A stretch of 64,000 nt of DNA from Variovorax sp. CF079 (GCF_900101545.1 NZ_FMZU01000019.1:1-64000), one strand, 5' to 3'; shown: positions 25,278-35,381, numbered from the stretch's first letter. Program-made: numbers and translations. The notes: generated by a model from the sequence alone, not told the origin.

Positions 25278-25611
25278 AAAAAGCGGTGAGCCTAGGCCCG
25301 GTCAAAAGATCACTTGCGCGCTCCCCCAATCGTCCACGATCACGCTGAAACAGCGTCCACGATCAGCCTGAAACGCCGTCCACGATGCCCTGAAATACGC
25401 AGTCCCCGCGAGCCGCGCACGACCATGGAGCCTTGAGCGGCCCGGCCTTGCCTTCGGGAGGCAGATCACTTCCCCTAGGTCCGCTAAGGGCGCTGAGGGC
25501 ATCTTCGATCGGGGTCAGGGACTTGGCACTGCACACTCAGGATCGAACGACTTAGGAAGCGCGGCGAGCTTTCCTTCCATCAAACGAAGGCGCCGGCTTA
25601 CGGCAAGGGCA
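25278..25611. other. Gene-free segment with repeat remnants
   Basis: I see no gene here. The segment holds three 23-base tandem repeats (25331-25399) and joins the broken two-component genes to a small hypothetical gene. Its left part is the point where the response regulator gene is cut off. It looks like the scar of a mobile element, but no transposase fragment can be read. Confidence 0.5.
25331..25399. repeat. Three 23-bp direct repeats, possible insertion-sequence end
   Basis: Three adjoining copies begin CGTCCACGAT at 25331, 25354 and 25377 and continue with CTGAAA at the same spacing; copies 1 and 2 differ at only a few bases, and copy 3 is the most divergent. Multiple short repeats near a terminus are typical of IS21-family element ends, where the transposase binds. 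No IstA/IstB-like coding sequence is present, so this is at most one end of a lost element. Confidence 0.55.
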
Positions 25612-25857
25612 ATGCACACGCCCAGCATTCCTTGCATGAGCCGCTTCCGCTTTCTTGTATCGATGGTTGAAGCACTCCGGTCTGGAGCGTTCGAATGGGT
25701 GCTGTTCGAATCCTTCGATGACGTGCCTGGCTTTGAGCCCTTGGCACGCTCAGATCTCAGCTTCCCAACATACAAGAGCGCCTGGGAAGCCGGGTGCGTG
25801 GCACTTCAATCCCGCATGGACGATCCAAAACTGGACCTACTCGACGACGAGGACTGA
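25612..25857 (+). CDS. Small hypothetical protein
   Basis: An 81-residue open frame with an acidic C-terminus (DDPKLDLLDDED) and a segment FEWVLFESFDDVPGFEPLARSD read in two parts. Base composition and codon use are less GC-biased than in the neighbours. I recognise no family. It ends 17 bases before the convergent gene at 25874. It could be a real accessory gene or a chance frame in a decayed stretch. Confidence 0.4.
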   Translation: MHTPSIPCMSRFRFLVSMVEALRSGAFEWVLFESFDDVPGFEPLARSDLSFPTYKSAWEAGCVALQSRMDDPKLDLLDDED

Positions 25858-25873
25858 GCAGCGGCTGACCAGC

Positions 25874-26140
25874 TCAGTTGCCTTGGGACGAAGCGCCAGA
25901 TTGCTGTTCTCGGATCAGGAACTCGTCGATCCAGGCGCGCGCCTTGGCCGCAAGCAGCTTCCTTGCTTTTGCCTCTTCGGATACGCCGCCAACTCCGATT
26001 CGGAACATCACTTTCCCGGCCCGCTTTACATCGGCAAAAAAATAATTGCCTTCGCCTACGGGCTCAGATCCAAACTCGATCGTCCAGTCTGGCGGAGCAG
26101 CAGGCGGATCGGCGTGGTCGCGCGCCGGGGAAATGTTCAT
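25874..26140 (-). CDS. Small hypothetical cytoplasmic protein
   Basis: An 88-residue protein. The core WTIEFGSEPVGEGNYFFADV, followed by KVMFRIGVGGVSEEAKARKLLA and WIDEFL, alternates strands and a long helix in a protein-like way, so I think it is a real gene. It has no signal peptide or recognised motif. A ribosome-binding site is weak. It lies alone between repeat remnants. Confidence 0.55.
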   Translation of the reverse strand: MNISPARDHADPPAAPPDWTIEFGSEPVGEGNYFFADVKRAGKVMFRIGVGGVSEEAKARKLLAAKARAWIDEFLIREQQSGASSQGN

Positions 26141-26596
26141 CGGTGGTCAATGGTGAGACTTCTGCAGCCCAGTATGCGCCACTCCTGCTCGGACGCAACG
26201 GGGGCAATGTCATGGGTTTGACGGCTGATCCCGCAGCAGAAGACGGCCCCCCGGTCGGGCACCTCCTCCCCCACTGGGGGCGCGGCGAGTTCAAACTAAG
26301 CTGCAGAAAATTCAGGCTAAAGTTGAAAACCGCCGACTGTGGAACGCTACTGGAGATTGAGCATCAAGACGGCTTAAGTCATTGATCCGAAAGGGCGCAC
26401 CGGGGAACTGCGCCGTTGATCGTTCAGCTCATGCGCCGCTAGACATTCGATCCTGTGGTCTTCACGCCTCCGAACATTGAGTTTTTCGCTCCGGCCCGGA
26501 GCCATAGGGGCAGAATTTAGCGGCTACGTGCTTGCCGACGAATCACTTCTTCGGCGGCTTGAATGCACGTACCAGTCCCAATCTAGGAGAACCAAG
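26141..26596. other. Gene-free segment
   Basis: No convincing gene. It contains a GC-rich palindromic stretch around 26249-26282 and, from 26286 to 26329, a sequence that recurs at 30089-30133. The end carries the AGGAGA ribosome-binding site of the next gene at 26586-26590. Confidence 0.5.
26286..26329 (+). repeat. Dispersed repeat, copy 1
   Basis: Begins CGAGTTCAAACTAAGCTGCA and runs to TGAAAACCG. A second copy with a few changes, in the same orientation, lies at 30089-30133. It has no coding content. It could be the footprint of a mobile element or a short interspersed repeat. Confidence 0.55.
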
Positions 26597-27076
26597 ATGG
26601 TCAGCAAGAACACGATTTGTCTCTGGTACGACGGCACCGCGTTGGACGCCGCGAAGTTCTACGCCGAGACGTTCCCGGACAGCGCGGTGGGAGCTGTCCA
26701 TCGCGCGCCTGGCGACTATCCCGCGGGCAAGCAGGGCGATGTCTTGACGGTCGAGTTCACGGTGATGGGCATCCCTTGTCTCGGACTGAACGGGGGCCCG
26801 GCGTTCAAGCACAACGAGGCTTTCTCGTTCCAGGTTGCGACCGACAACCAGGCCGAAACGGACCGCTTGTGGAACGCGATTGTCGGAAACGGCGGCCAGG
26901 AAAGCGCATGCGGCTGGTGCAAGGACAAGTGGGGACTGTCGTGGCAGATCACGCCACGCGCCCTGACGGCCGCGATCGCCGATCCTGATCGAGCGGCGGC
27001 CAAGCGCACGTTCGAAGCCATGATGGGGATGAGAAAGATCGACATCGCTGCGATCGAAGCGGCTCGGCGCGGCTGA
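26597..27076 (+). CDS. PhnB-like VOC protein (3-demethylubiquinone methyltransferase-like fold)
   Basis: A 159-residue member of the PhnB/YdcE-like glyoxalase subgroup. The signature residues are visible: ICLWYDGTALDAAKFYAETF at the start, GIPCLGLNGGPAF, AFSFQVATDNQ, and DKWGLSWQITPR near the end. Despite the domain name, these are not methyltransferases; the function is unknown. The ATG at 26597 has AGGAGA at good spacing. It stands alone, with gene-free segments on both sides. Confidence 0.88.
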   Translation: MVSKNTICLWYDGTALDAAKFYAETFPDSAVGAVHRAPGDYPAGKQGDVLTVEFTVMGIPCLGLNGGPAFKHNEAFSFQVATDNQAETDRLWNAIVGNGGQESACGWCKDKWGLSWQITPRALTAAIADPDRAAAKRTFEAMMGMRKIDIAAIEAARRG

Positions 27077-27477
27077 CGCTCCCGATGCCGGCCCAGCCCC
27101 CGTCGCCGCGACAGCCACGCACGCGGAACGCCACGATTTTTTTTGCTAGAACTCCGCCGCATCAAGGGGCGGTGCGCCCTCCTTCCCTCTCAGTGTTGGC
27201 CTAGGTTGGCCCTCGAAAGGTGTGCCGCCAGCGTGTGTGCAGTTCGCGCGAGCGTCACCTGAGCATGGCTTCCTTCTCGACTCTCCTGCGGAACGCCACT
27301 GGTCTTTGCCCTGACGCGCGCAGCCTCCCTCTGAAATCAGACGGGTGAGTAGACGTACATCTTTGAATTTTCCGTGAACCTGGCGGGAAGCAGGACCGGG
27401 GGCCGAAGGGCCGCCACCCACTGAGAACATATGCCCTTCTCGATCGCAGATGGTAGACCGCACGGCAAGGGCCCCGG
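27077..27477. other. Gene-free segment
   Basis: Nothing recognisable. Short open frames on both strands lack protein-like composition and ribosome-binding sites. Local base composition is mixed, with a run of T at 27136-27143. Confidence 0.5.
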
Positions 27478-28077
27478 TTACCCCTGCTTGACGAGGTTTA
27501 GCGTCGGCAGCGCCCCACCCGGGAACTGCTGCATTGCGCCACCGCTCGCGAGGCCGCCGAGGTCCACGACCGCGAAACCCAGCAATTCGAAGAGCCGCAT
27601 CACGTCGGCCTTGGCCGGCGCATCGTCGCCCGACATGAAGAGCACGCGACGTCCGCCGCTCGTGCGCGGGTCGGCCGCCAGCAGCGGGGGCGGCAGCGTG
27701 TTGGCGATCTTCACCACCCGCGCACCAGGCACATGCGCGGCCACGACCTGGCTCGAGGCGAGGCCACCGAGTTCGGCGATTCGGAATCCGGGCATCACCA
27801 CTGGATTCATGGTGTCCAGCACGATACGACCTTCGAGCGTGGGCAAGCCGGCGGTGGCGCTGTCGAGGTGCTGCCAGGGCACGGAGAGCACGAGCACGTC
27901 AGCGTTCGCGGCCTCGGCGCGCGTGCCGGCGCGTGTCTTGCCGCCCGTGCGGCGCACCGCGTCGGCGAGCGAGTCGGGGCCGCGGCTGTTCGACAGCACG
28001 ATGTCGTGGCCGGCGTTGGCGAACTGTTGGGCGAGCGCGAGGCCGATGCTGCCGGCGCCGATGAATCCGATCTTCAT
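27478..28077 (-). CDS. NADPH-dependent F420-reductase-like NAD(P)-binding oxidoreductase
   Basis: A 199-residue protein with a Rossmann fold (GFIGAGSIGLALAQQF at 4-19) of the F420-dependent NADP reductase-like family. LSVPWQHLDSA and DTMNPV are typical of that group. In organisms without F420, such proteins reduce other substrates or have unknown roles; the actual cofactor partner here is unclear. It lies 38 bases downstream of the SDR gene on the same strand. The pair faces a divergent LysR gene. Confidence 0.85.
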   Translation of the reverse strand: MKIGFIGAGSIGLALAQQFANAGHDIVLSNSRGPDSLADAVRRTGGKTRAGTRAEAANADVLVLSVPWQHLDSATAGLPTLEGRIVLDTMNPVVMPGFRIAELGGLASSQVVAAHVPGARVVKIANTLPPPLLAADPRTSGGRRVLFMSGDDAPAKADVMRLFELLGFAVVDLGGLASGGAMQQFPGGALPTLNLVKQG

Positions 28078-28115
28078 GATGAAGCTCCTGTGTGTCCGGT
28101 GAATGGAGAAAGTGG

Positions 28116-28880
28116 TTAGGCCGAGTAGCCGCCGTCGACCGCGATGCTCGCGCCGGTGACGAAGCTCGCCGCCGGGCTCGCCAGCCAGGCCACCGCGTTG
28201 GCGATCTCGTCCACCTGCGCATAGCGGCCGAGAGCGATGTAGGTGCGCGCCTGCTGCGCGAACTCGCTCGTCGCGGGGTTCATGTCGGTGTCGGTCGGGC
28301 CGGGCATCACGTTGTTGACCGTGATGCCGCGCGGACCGAGGTCGCGCGCCAGCGCCTTGGTCAGGCCGGCCACCGCGGCCTTGGTCATCACGTACAGCGC
28401 GCCTCCGGCATAGGGCACGTACTGGCTGTTGATGCTGCCGATGTTCACGACGCGGCCGCCCTCGTCCATGTGCTTGAGGGCTTCCTGCGTGGCGACGAAC
28501 AGGCCCTTGAGATTGACGTCCACCATGCGGTCGAAGTCGTCCAGCCCGATGTCCTGCACCGGCTTGCCAATGGCAATGGCGGCGTTGTTCACGAGGATGT
28601 CGAGGCGACCGAAGGTGGTGACGGCTTGTGCCACAGCGGAGCGCACTTCGTCGGGCCGGCTGGCGTCGGCAGCGACAGCGAGCGCCGTGCCGCCCCCGGC
28701 CGCAATGGCGTCGACCGCAGCCTGCGCTGGTTCGGGCGAGGCGACGTAGGTGATGACGACCGCCGCGCCGTCGGCGGCCAGGCGGCGGGCGATGCCAGCT
28801 CCCAAGCCGCGCGAGGCACCGGTCACGAGGGCGACCTTGCCGGCCAGGGGAAGAGTAGCGATGGAAGAAGAGGTGGTCAT
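28116..28880 (-). CDS. Short-chain dehydrogenase/reductase (SDR)
   Basis: A classical SDR of 254 residues: cofactor motif TGASRGLG at 20-27, NNAA at 98-101, catalytic Ser149 (NIGSI), Tyr163 and Lys167 (LYVMTKAA), and a C-terminal GASIAVDGGYSA. The acid and base spacing is standard, so it should be active with NAD(P)H. The ATG at 28880 has AAGGAAA upstream; longer frames run into the LysR gene. It is paired with the F420-reductase-like gene and probably under the divergent LysR regulator. Confidence 0.92.
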   Translation of the reverse strand: MTTSSSIATLPLAGKVALVTGASRGLGAGIARRLAADGAAVVITYVASPEPAQAAVDAIAAGGGTALAVAADASRPDEVRSAVAQAVTTFGRLDILVNNAAIAIGKPVQDIGLDDFDRMVDVNLKGLFVATQEALKHMDEGGRVVNIGSINSQYVPYAGGALYVMTKAAVAGLTKALARDLGPRGITVNNVMPGPTDTDMNPATSEFAQQARTYIALGRYAQVDEIANAVAWLASPAASFVTGASIAVDGGYSA

Positions 28881-28995
28881 GGCGTTTCCTTTGGGAAAGG
28901 GGTTGGACATGGCGCAATGGTCGGGCCGCAGCTCCTTCGCGGGTAGCCGGCAATGGCTGGAATCTTCTTCAAGCAATGCTTGAAAATAGGCACGC

Positions 28996-29919
28996 ATGGA
29001 AACGCTCGCCAACCTCGAATCCTTTGTCCGAAGCGCCGAATCGGGCAGCTTCTCGGAGGCGGCGCGCCGCTTGAGCCTGACGCCTGCCGCCGTCAGCCGC
29101 AATGTCGCGCGGCTCGAAGCCAATCTCGGCGTGCGCCTGTTTCAACGCAGCACGCGACGGCTCACGCTCACCGAGGCAGGCGAGCGCTTCCTGCAGTCGG
29201 TGGCAGGCGGCCTGGAAGACATCCAGGCCGCCATTGCGGGCGTGTCGGCCGACGCGGGTCGCCCGGCCGGCGTGCTCAAGGTGAGCATGTCGCCCGGTTT
29301 CGGCGTGGACTACATCGTGCCGCTGTTGCCTGAGTTCATGCAGCGGCATCCGGCGGTGCGGCCCGACTGGCATTTCGACAATCGGCATGTGGACCTGATC
29401 GCCGAAGGCTACGACGCTGCTATTGGCGGCGGCACCGAACTCACGCCTGGCGTGGTCGCGCGCGAACTCGCGCGGGCCCACATCGTCGCCGTGGCGTCGC
29501 CGGCTTACATGGCTGGACGGCGCACGCCGCGCGAGCCGGCTGATCTGGCGGAGCTCGACGGCATCGTGATGCGCTCGGGCCGGAGCGGTCGCCTGCGTGA
29601 CCGCATGATGCGCGACCGCGCGGGAGTACAGGCCCCTGTCAAGTTGCAGCCAAGCATCGTACTCAGTGACCCGGACGCGCTGTGCCGCGCCGCGTTGCTC
29701 GGTCTAGGCGTGGCGCTCGTCGCGATGCCCCATGCGCTGCCGCACCTGGAAAGCGGCGCGCTGCTGCGAGTGTTGCCGCGCTGGTACGCGGACGGCGGTC
29801 CAATCTCGCTCTACTTCGCCGGCGGGCGCCTGCTGCCGGCCAAGACCCGTGCCTTTGTCGACTTCGTGGTCGAGACGTTCGCGCGCGAGCGGCTGGCGCA
29901 GCGGTTTTTGGCGGCCTGA
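28996..29919 (+). CDS. LysR-family regulator, divergent from the SDR operon
   Basis: A 307-residue LysR regulator of the common CrgA-like group: LANLESFVRSAESGSFSEAA, then LTPAAVSRNVARLEANLGVR, form the winged helix; the effector domain starts VLKVSMSPGFGVDYI. It faces the SDR gene across 115 bases, so autoregulation and control of the SDR/reductase pair are likely. Confidence 0.9.
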   Translation: METLANLESFVRSAESGSFSEAARRLSLTPAAVSRNVARLEANLGVRLFQRSTRRLTLTEAGERFLQSVAGGLEDIQAAIAGVSADAGRPAGVLKVSMSPGFGVDYIVPLLPEFMQRHPAVRPDWHFDNRHVDLIAEGYDAAIGGGTELTPGVVARELARAHIVAVASPAYMAGRRTPREPADLAELDGIVMRSGRSGRLRDRMMRDRAGVQAPVKLQPSIVLSDPDALCRAALLGLGVALVAMPHALPHLESGALLRVLPRWYADGGPISLYFAGGRLLPAKTRAFVDFVVETFARERLAQRFLAA

Positions 29920-30088
29920 ACCACACGGCCTCGGGGGCGATTGGCCTCGACAGCCTCGCACAAAGATCCGCCAACTACTTCAACGATTAGTCGGATATGC
30001 GGCTAGGCGCCGCTAGGCGATGAGGACGGAGCCAAGTGCACGTGGGAACGTCCGCAGTTGGCTGTTTCCCGGCTGACCGCCCAAGAGC

Positions 30089-30133
30089 CGAGTTCCAACT
30101 AAGCTGCAAAAAATTCCAAGTGAGGTGAAAACC
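30089..30133 (+). repeat. Dispersed repeat, copy 2
   Basis: Begins CGAGTTCCAACTAAGCTGCA and ends TGAAAACCG, matching 26286-26329 at most positions in the same orientation. It lies 29 bases before the groES heat-shock promoter. Confidence 0.55.
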
Positions 30134-30161
30134 GACATCGACTCTCCTTGGACCGCCGGGC

Positions 30162-30190
30162 CTTGAAACCCCGCCAAATGCCCTTATGAT
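30162..30190 (+). promoter_or_regulatory. Sigma-32-type heat-shock promoter of groESL
   Basis: CTTGAAA at 30162-30168 matches the sigma-32 minus-35 consensus. After 12 bases, CCCTTATGAT at 30181-30190 resembles the minus-10 element (CCCCATNT). The CIRCE operator begins at its end, so transcription would start within the operator. Confidence 0.65.
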
Positions 30191-30216
30191 TAGCACTCGC
30201 TGAAGAGGAGTGCTAA
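30190..30216. promoter_or_regulatory. CIRCE operator (HrcA-binding site)
   Basis: An exact consensus CIRCE: TTAGCACTC at 30190-30198, nine spacer bases, GAGTGCTAA at 30208-30216. It is the binding site of the HrcA repressor, which releases on heat stress. It lies about 80 bases before the groES start. Confidence 0.97.
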
Positions 30217-30298
30217 CAACCCCCCGCTTCCAGTGGCTGGGCAGCCGGCAACCATGCCAGCGCCCGAACCAAACCCCGTTTCTTATCCAGGAGATGCA

Positions 30299-30589
30299 AT
30301 GAAACTTCGTCCTTTGCACGATCGCGTGATCGTCAAGCGCATTGAAAGCGAAACCAAGACCGCCTCGGGCATCGTGATCCCCGACAACGCCGCCGAGAAG
30401 CCCGACCAGGGCGAAGTGCTGGCCGTCGGCCCTGGCAAGAAGAACGACAAGGGCGAACTCGGCGCGATGAGCGTCAAGGTCGGCGACCGCGTCCTGTTCG
30501 GCAAGTACAGCGGCCAGACCGTCAAGGTCGATGGCGACGAGCTGCTGGTCATGAAGGAAGACGACCTGTTCGCGGTCGTCGAGAAGTAA
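30299..30589 (+). CDS. groES: Co-chaperonin GroES (Hsp10)
   Basis: A 96-residue GroES, the usual length. N-terminal MKLRPLHDRVIVKRIE, then the mobile loop ETKTASGIVIPDNAAEKP that binds GroEL, and the GEVLAVGPGKK strand. It forms the heptameric lid of the GroEL chamber. The start has AGGAGATGCA directly upstream; an earlier in-frame ATG would add residues foreign to the family. It is first in the operon, 32 bases before groEL, under CIRCE/HrcA and sigma-32-type control. Confidence 0.98.
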   Translation: MKLRPLHDRVIVKRIESETKTASGIVIPDNAAEKPDQGEVLAVGPGKKNDKGELGAMSVKVGDRVLFGKYSGQTVKVDGDELLVMKEDDLFAVVEK

Positions 30590-30621
30590 TCAACCCCTCT
30601 ATCTGAATTCGGAGAAATCTC

Positions 30622-32274
<1,653 letters not shown>

Positions 32275-32300
32275 TGTCTGCCCGGCCTCCGGCCAAATAG

Positions 32301-32334
32301 AAAAACCCCGCAGCGCAAGCCGCGGGGTTTTTTT
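32301..32334. terminator. Bidirectional intrinsic terminator between groEL and the DUF805-pgi-tal operon
   Basis: AACCCCGC pairs with GCGGGGTT around a loop of about ten bases. Seven T residues follow on the plus strand, and five A residues precede it, giving a T run for the minus strand. It would end both the groESL and the convergent DUF805 transcripts. Confidence 0.88.
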
Positions 32335-32352
32335 ACGTTTGCGAGGCCGGAC

Positions 32353-32691
32353 TCAGGCAGCGGCGAGCGGCGGCGCGCCGTACTCGTTGCCCTCGGGCTG
32401 GCTGGGCTGGACCATGAAGTACAGCAGCACCAGGCCCACGAGCGGGATCAGGCCGATCAGCAGCCACCAGCCGCTCTTGCCGATGTCGTGCAGGCGGCGC
32501 GCGCCGGCCGACAGCAGGGGCAGCAGGAAGGCCAGGATGACGACGAGATAGACGATCTCGTGAATGAAGCCTGCCACGACGGCCACGATGACGTAGGCGA
32601 GCACGAACCACCAGTACTCGGAGCGTGATCCGCGACCCGAAAAGTCGACGTACTTGCTGAAGCAGGTCTGAATGGCTTGTTGAAAATTCAT
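32353..32691 (-). CDS. DUF805 family small membrane protein
   Basis: A 112-residue membrane protein with the DUF805 pattern: FSGRGSRSEYWWFVL at the N-terminus, then three hydrophobic segments, and the conserved ARRLHDIGKSGWWLLIGLIP between the second and third. Its function is unknown. It is the last gene before the terminator and lies 84 bases after pgi on the same strand. Confidence 0.92.
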   Translation of the reverse strand: MNFQQAIQTCFSKYVDFSGRGSRSEYWWFVLAYVIVAVVAGFIHEIVYLVVILAFLLPLLSAGARRLHDIGKSGWWLLIGLIPLVGLVLLYFMVQPSQPEGNEYGAPPLAAA

Positions 32692-32775
32692 CGAACAACT
32701 CCTCTCGATAGTTCCCCGGGAAAACTCCCGCGGCCATCATAAAGGGCGGTTCGCCGGCTTTGGTGACCTTCTTCG

Positions 32776-34326
32776 CTAGCGCAGGCGGGCGAGCAAGCCG
32801 GCCGTGGAGGCGTCCAGACCCTGCGTGTCGCCCGAGGCCAGGCGGGGTTCGATGTCCCGCGCCAGCACCTTGCCGAGCTCGACGCCCCATTGGTCGAAGC
32901 TGTTGATGCCCCAAAGCGCGCCGCTGGTGAACACCCGGTGCTCGTAGAGTGCGAGGAAGGCGCCGAGTGCCTCGGGCGCGAGCTGGTCGAAGACGAAGAA
33001 GCTGCTCGGCCGATTGCCCGGGAAATTGCGATGCCCGCCCTCGTCGCGCTGCCCCACCATGAGCGCCTGCGCCTGCGCCAGTGCATTGGCCAGCAGCTTG
33101 GGATGATGGCCCTCGAGCTCGTGCGCCGCATCGCGCACGGCGATGAATTCCAGCGGGATCACGTCCGTGCCCTGGTGCAGCATCTGGAAATAGGCGTGCT
33201 GCCCGTTGGTGCCGGGCTCGCCCCACAGCACGGGCGAGGTGCCGAAGGGCAACGCCTGGCCGCCGGCATCGACACGCTTGCCGTTGCTTTCCATCTCGAG
33301 CTGCTGCAGGTAGGCCGGCAGCCGCTGCAGCGCGCTGTGGTAGGGCGCGATGCTGCGGCTTGCGAAGCGGTGGAAGTTGCGGTACCAGACATCGAGCAGG
33401 CCGAGACGCACCGGCAGGTTCTGCGCCAGCGGGGCGGTGCGGAAATGCTCGTCCATTGCGTGGGCCCCGGCCAGCAGGCGGCGGAAGCCGTCGGCGCCGA
33501 TCGCCAGCGCGATCGGCAGCCCGATGGCCGACCACAGCGAATAGCGCCCGCCGACCCAGTCCCAGAAGCCGAAAGTCGTCTCGATGCCGAAGGCGCGCGC
33601 GGCCTCGACGTTGGTGGTGAGCGCCGCGAAATGACGCGCGATGTCGACGCTGCCCGACTGCTCGAACCAGCGCTTGGCCGACTGCGCGTTGGCCATGGTC
33701 TCGGCCGTGGTGAAGGTCTTCGAGGCGACGAGGAACAGCGTGTGCTCGGGCGCCAGGTCGCGCAGCACACGCGCGAGTTCGTGGCCGTCCACGTTGGAGA
33801 CGAAATGGAAGCGCTTGCCCGGCGCCACGAACTGGTCGAGGGCGCGCACCGCCATCTGCGGGCCGAGATCGGAGCCGCCGATGCCGATGTTGACCACGTC
33901 GGTGATCGTGTGGTCGGCGCGGACCGCTTCGGCGTAGGCCAGCATCGCGGCCAGCGTGGCATGGACATCGGCCAGCGCGCCGGCGAGCTGCTCGGGCGCC
34001 GGTGCGGAGGCGGGACTTCTCAGCAGGGTGTGGAGTACGGCACGGTCTTCGGTCGCATTGATGTGCGCGCCGGCGAACATCGCGTCGCGGTGCGCTTCCA
34101 GTCCAGCCTCCTGCGCAAGCGCCAGCAGCAGTTCTTCGGTCTTCGCGTCGATCAGGTTCTTCGACAGGTCGGCGAAGAGATGGGGCGCCGATTGGCTGAA
34201 CGCGCCGAAACGCTGCGGGTCGGCGGCAAAGGCCTGCCGCAGGTCGAAGTCGCGGCCGCCAGCGTCGTAATGCGCCTGCAGCCGGCCCCAGGCCACCGTG
34301 CGATCGCAACGCGTCTTCATCGTCAT
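32776..34326 (-). CDS. pgi: Glucose-6-phosphate isomerase
   Basis: A 516-residue phosphoglucose isomerase that interconverts glucose-6-phosphate and fructose-6-phosphate. Visible motifs include GIGGSDLGPQMAVRAL in the first domain, SKTFTTAETMANA, signature region DWVGGRYSLWSAIGLP, and the C-terminal SFDQWGVELGKVLA. Its ATG overlaps the tal stop in an ATGA, so tal and pgi are translationally coupled. The context (tal, zwf nearby) fits pentose-phosphate and Entner-Doudoroff carbon flow rather than classical glycolysis. Confidence 0.97.
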   Translation of the reverse strand: MTMKTRCDRTVAWGRLQAHYDAGGRDFDLRQAFAADPQRFGAFSQSAPHLFADLSKNLIDAKTEELLLALAQEAGLEAHRDAMFAGAHINATEDRAVLHTLLRSPASAPAPEQLAGALADVHATLAAMLAYAEAVRADHTITDVVNIGIGGSDLGPQMAVRALDQFVAPGKRFHFVSNVDGHELARVLRDLAPEHTLFLVASKTFTTAETMANAQSAKRWFEQSGSVDIARHFAALTTNVEAARAFGIETTFGFWDWVGGRYSLWSAIGLPIALAIGADGFRRLLAGAHAMDEHFRTAPLAQNLPVRLGLLDVWYRNFHRFASRSIAPYHSALQRLPAYLQQLEMESNGKRVDAGGQALPFGTSPVLWGEPGTNGQHAYFQMLHQGTDVIPLEFIAVRDAAHELEGHHPKLLANALAQAQALMVGQRDEGGHRNFPGNRPSSFFVFDQLAPEALGAFLALYEHRVFTSGALWGINSFDQWGVELGKVLARDIEPRLASGDTQGLDASTAGLLARLR

Positions 34327-35276
34327 GCGACCTCCTCCATCAGTTTCTCCAGCTTCACCGCATCGGCCGCGAAGGCGCGAATGCCTTCGGCCAGCTTCTC
34401 GGTGGCCATGGCGTCCTCGTTGAGGGCGAAGCGGAAGGCCGGCTCGTCGAGCCTGAGCTGGGGAATGTCGAGCGCCTTGGCGGCCTCGGCGTCGAGCGCA
34501 TGCGCGAGCGGCGCTTCACTGGCCGCGAGCTCGGCCAGCAACTCGGGGCTGATGGTCAGGAGGTCGCAGCCTGCGAGTGCGGCGATCTGCCCCACGTTGC
34601 GGAAGCTCGCGCCCATCACCTCGGTCGCGATGCCGTGCTTCTTGTAGTAATCGAAGATCTGGCGCACCGATTGCACGCCCGGATCGTTGGCGCCCGAACG
34701 CGCCGCTTCGTCCCAGCTGCCGCCGGCCGCTTTCTTGTGCCAGTCGTAGATGCGCCCGACGAAGGGCGAGATCAGCTTGACGCCCGCCGCGCCGCAGGCC
34801 ACCGCCTGTGCGAACGAAAACAGCAAGGTCAGGTTGGTGTGGATGCCCTTCTCTTCGAGCCGGCGCGCGGCCTCGATGCCTTCCCAGGTGGCGGCGATCT
34901 TGATCAGCACGCGCTTCTCGACCTCGATGTCCTCGGCCCGGTAGAGCGCCACGATGCGCTCGGCGCGTTCGATGGTGGCGGCCGTGTCGAAGCTCAGGCG
35001 CGCATCGACCTCGGTCGAGACGCGGCCCGGGATGAGGGAGAGGATCTCGGTGCCGAAGCGCACCAGCATCCGGTCGATCACCTCGTCGACGGGCAGGCTG
35101 CCGTGCTTCTTCACCGCTTCGTCGAGTAGCGGCCGGTACTCGGCCTTCTGCACGGCCTTGAGGATCAGCGAGGGGTTGGTGGTGGCGTCCCGGGGCTTGA
35201 ACTGCGCCAGCTGGCGGAAATCGCCGGTGTCGGCCACCACGGTGGTCCATTGACGGAGGGCATCGAGTTGGTTCAT
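34323..35276 (-). CDS. tal: Transaldolase
   Basis: A 317-residue class I transaldolase of the TalB type. It moves a dihydroxyacetone unit between sugar phosphates in the non-oxidative pentose phosphate pathway. Motifs: TTNPSLILKA near 32-41, the Schiff-base Lys126 in VLIKIAATWEG, and SPFVGRIYDWH further on. The ATG at 35276 matches the family N-terminus (MNQLDALRQWT); longer frames add an unrelated Arg-rich stretch. It is the first gene of the tal-pgi operon. Confidence 0.97.
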   Translation of the reverse strand: MNQLDALRQWTTVVADTGDFRQLAQFKPRDATTNPSLILKAVQKAEYRPLLDEAVKKHGSLPVDEVIDRMLVRFGTEILSLIPGRVSTEVDARLSFDTAATIERAERIVALYRAEDIEVEKRVLIKIAATWEGIEAARRLEEKGIHTNLTLLFSFAQAVACGAAGVKLISPFVGRIYDWHKKAAGGSWDEAARSGANDPGVQSVRQIFDYYKKHGIATEVMGASFRNVGQIAALAGCDLLTISPELLAELAASEAPLAHALDAEAAKALDIPQLRLDEPAFRFALNEDAMATEKLAEGIRAFAADAVKLEKLMEEVA

Positions 35277-35381
35277 GCGGCCATTATCCCGCCGCAAAAC
35301 TACAGTCCGTGTGGTCCTCGGCTGACGGGGCCGGGCGAGACCCGCGACTAGCCTTCGCTGATCGCCTCCGGAGGAATTCCC

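Larger units (their letters stand above)
29920..30298. other. Intergenic region upstream of groES
   Basis: No gene. It contains a copy of the dispersed repeat (30089-30133), a sigma-32-like promoter (30162-30190), a CIRCE operator (30190-30216) and the groES leader with its AGGAGA site. Confidence 0.7.

Noticed and set aside
25331..25399. CRISPR array
   Set aside because: The 23-bp units adjoin each other with no unique spacers and there are no cas genes.
27146..27463. Minus-strand frame of 105 codons in a gene-free segment
   Set aside because: No ribosome-binding site, no protein-like strand or helix pattern, and no recognised motif.
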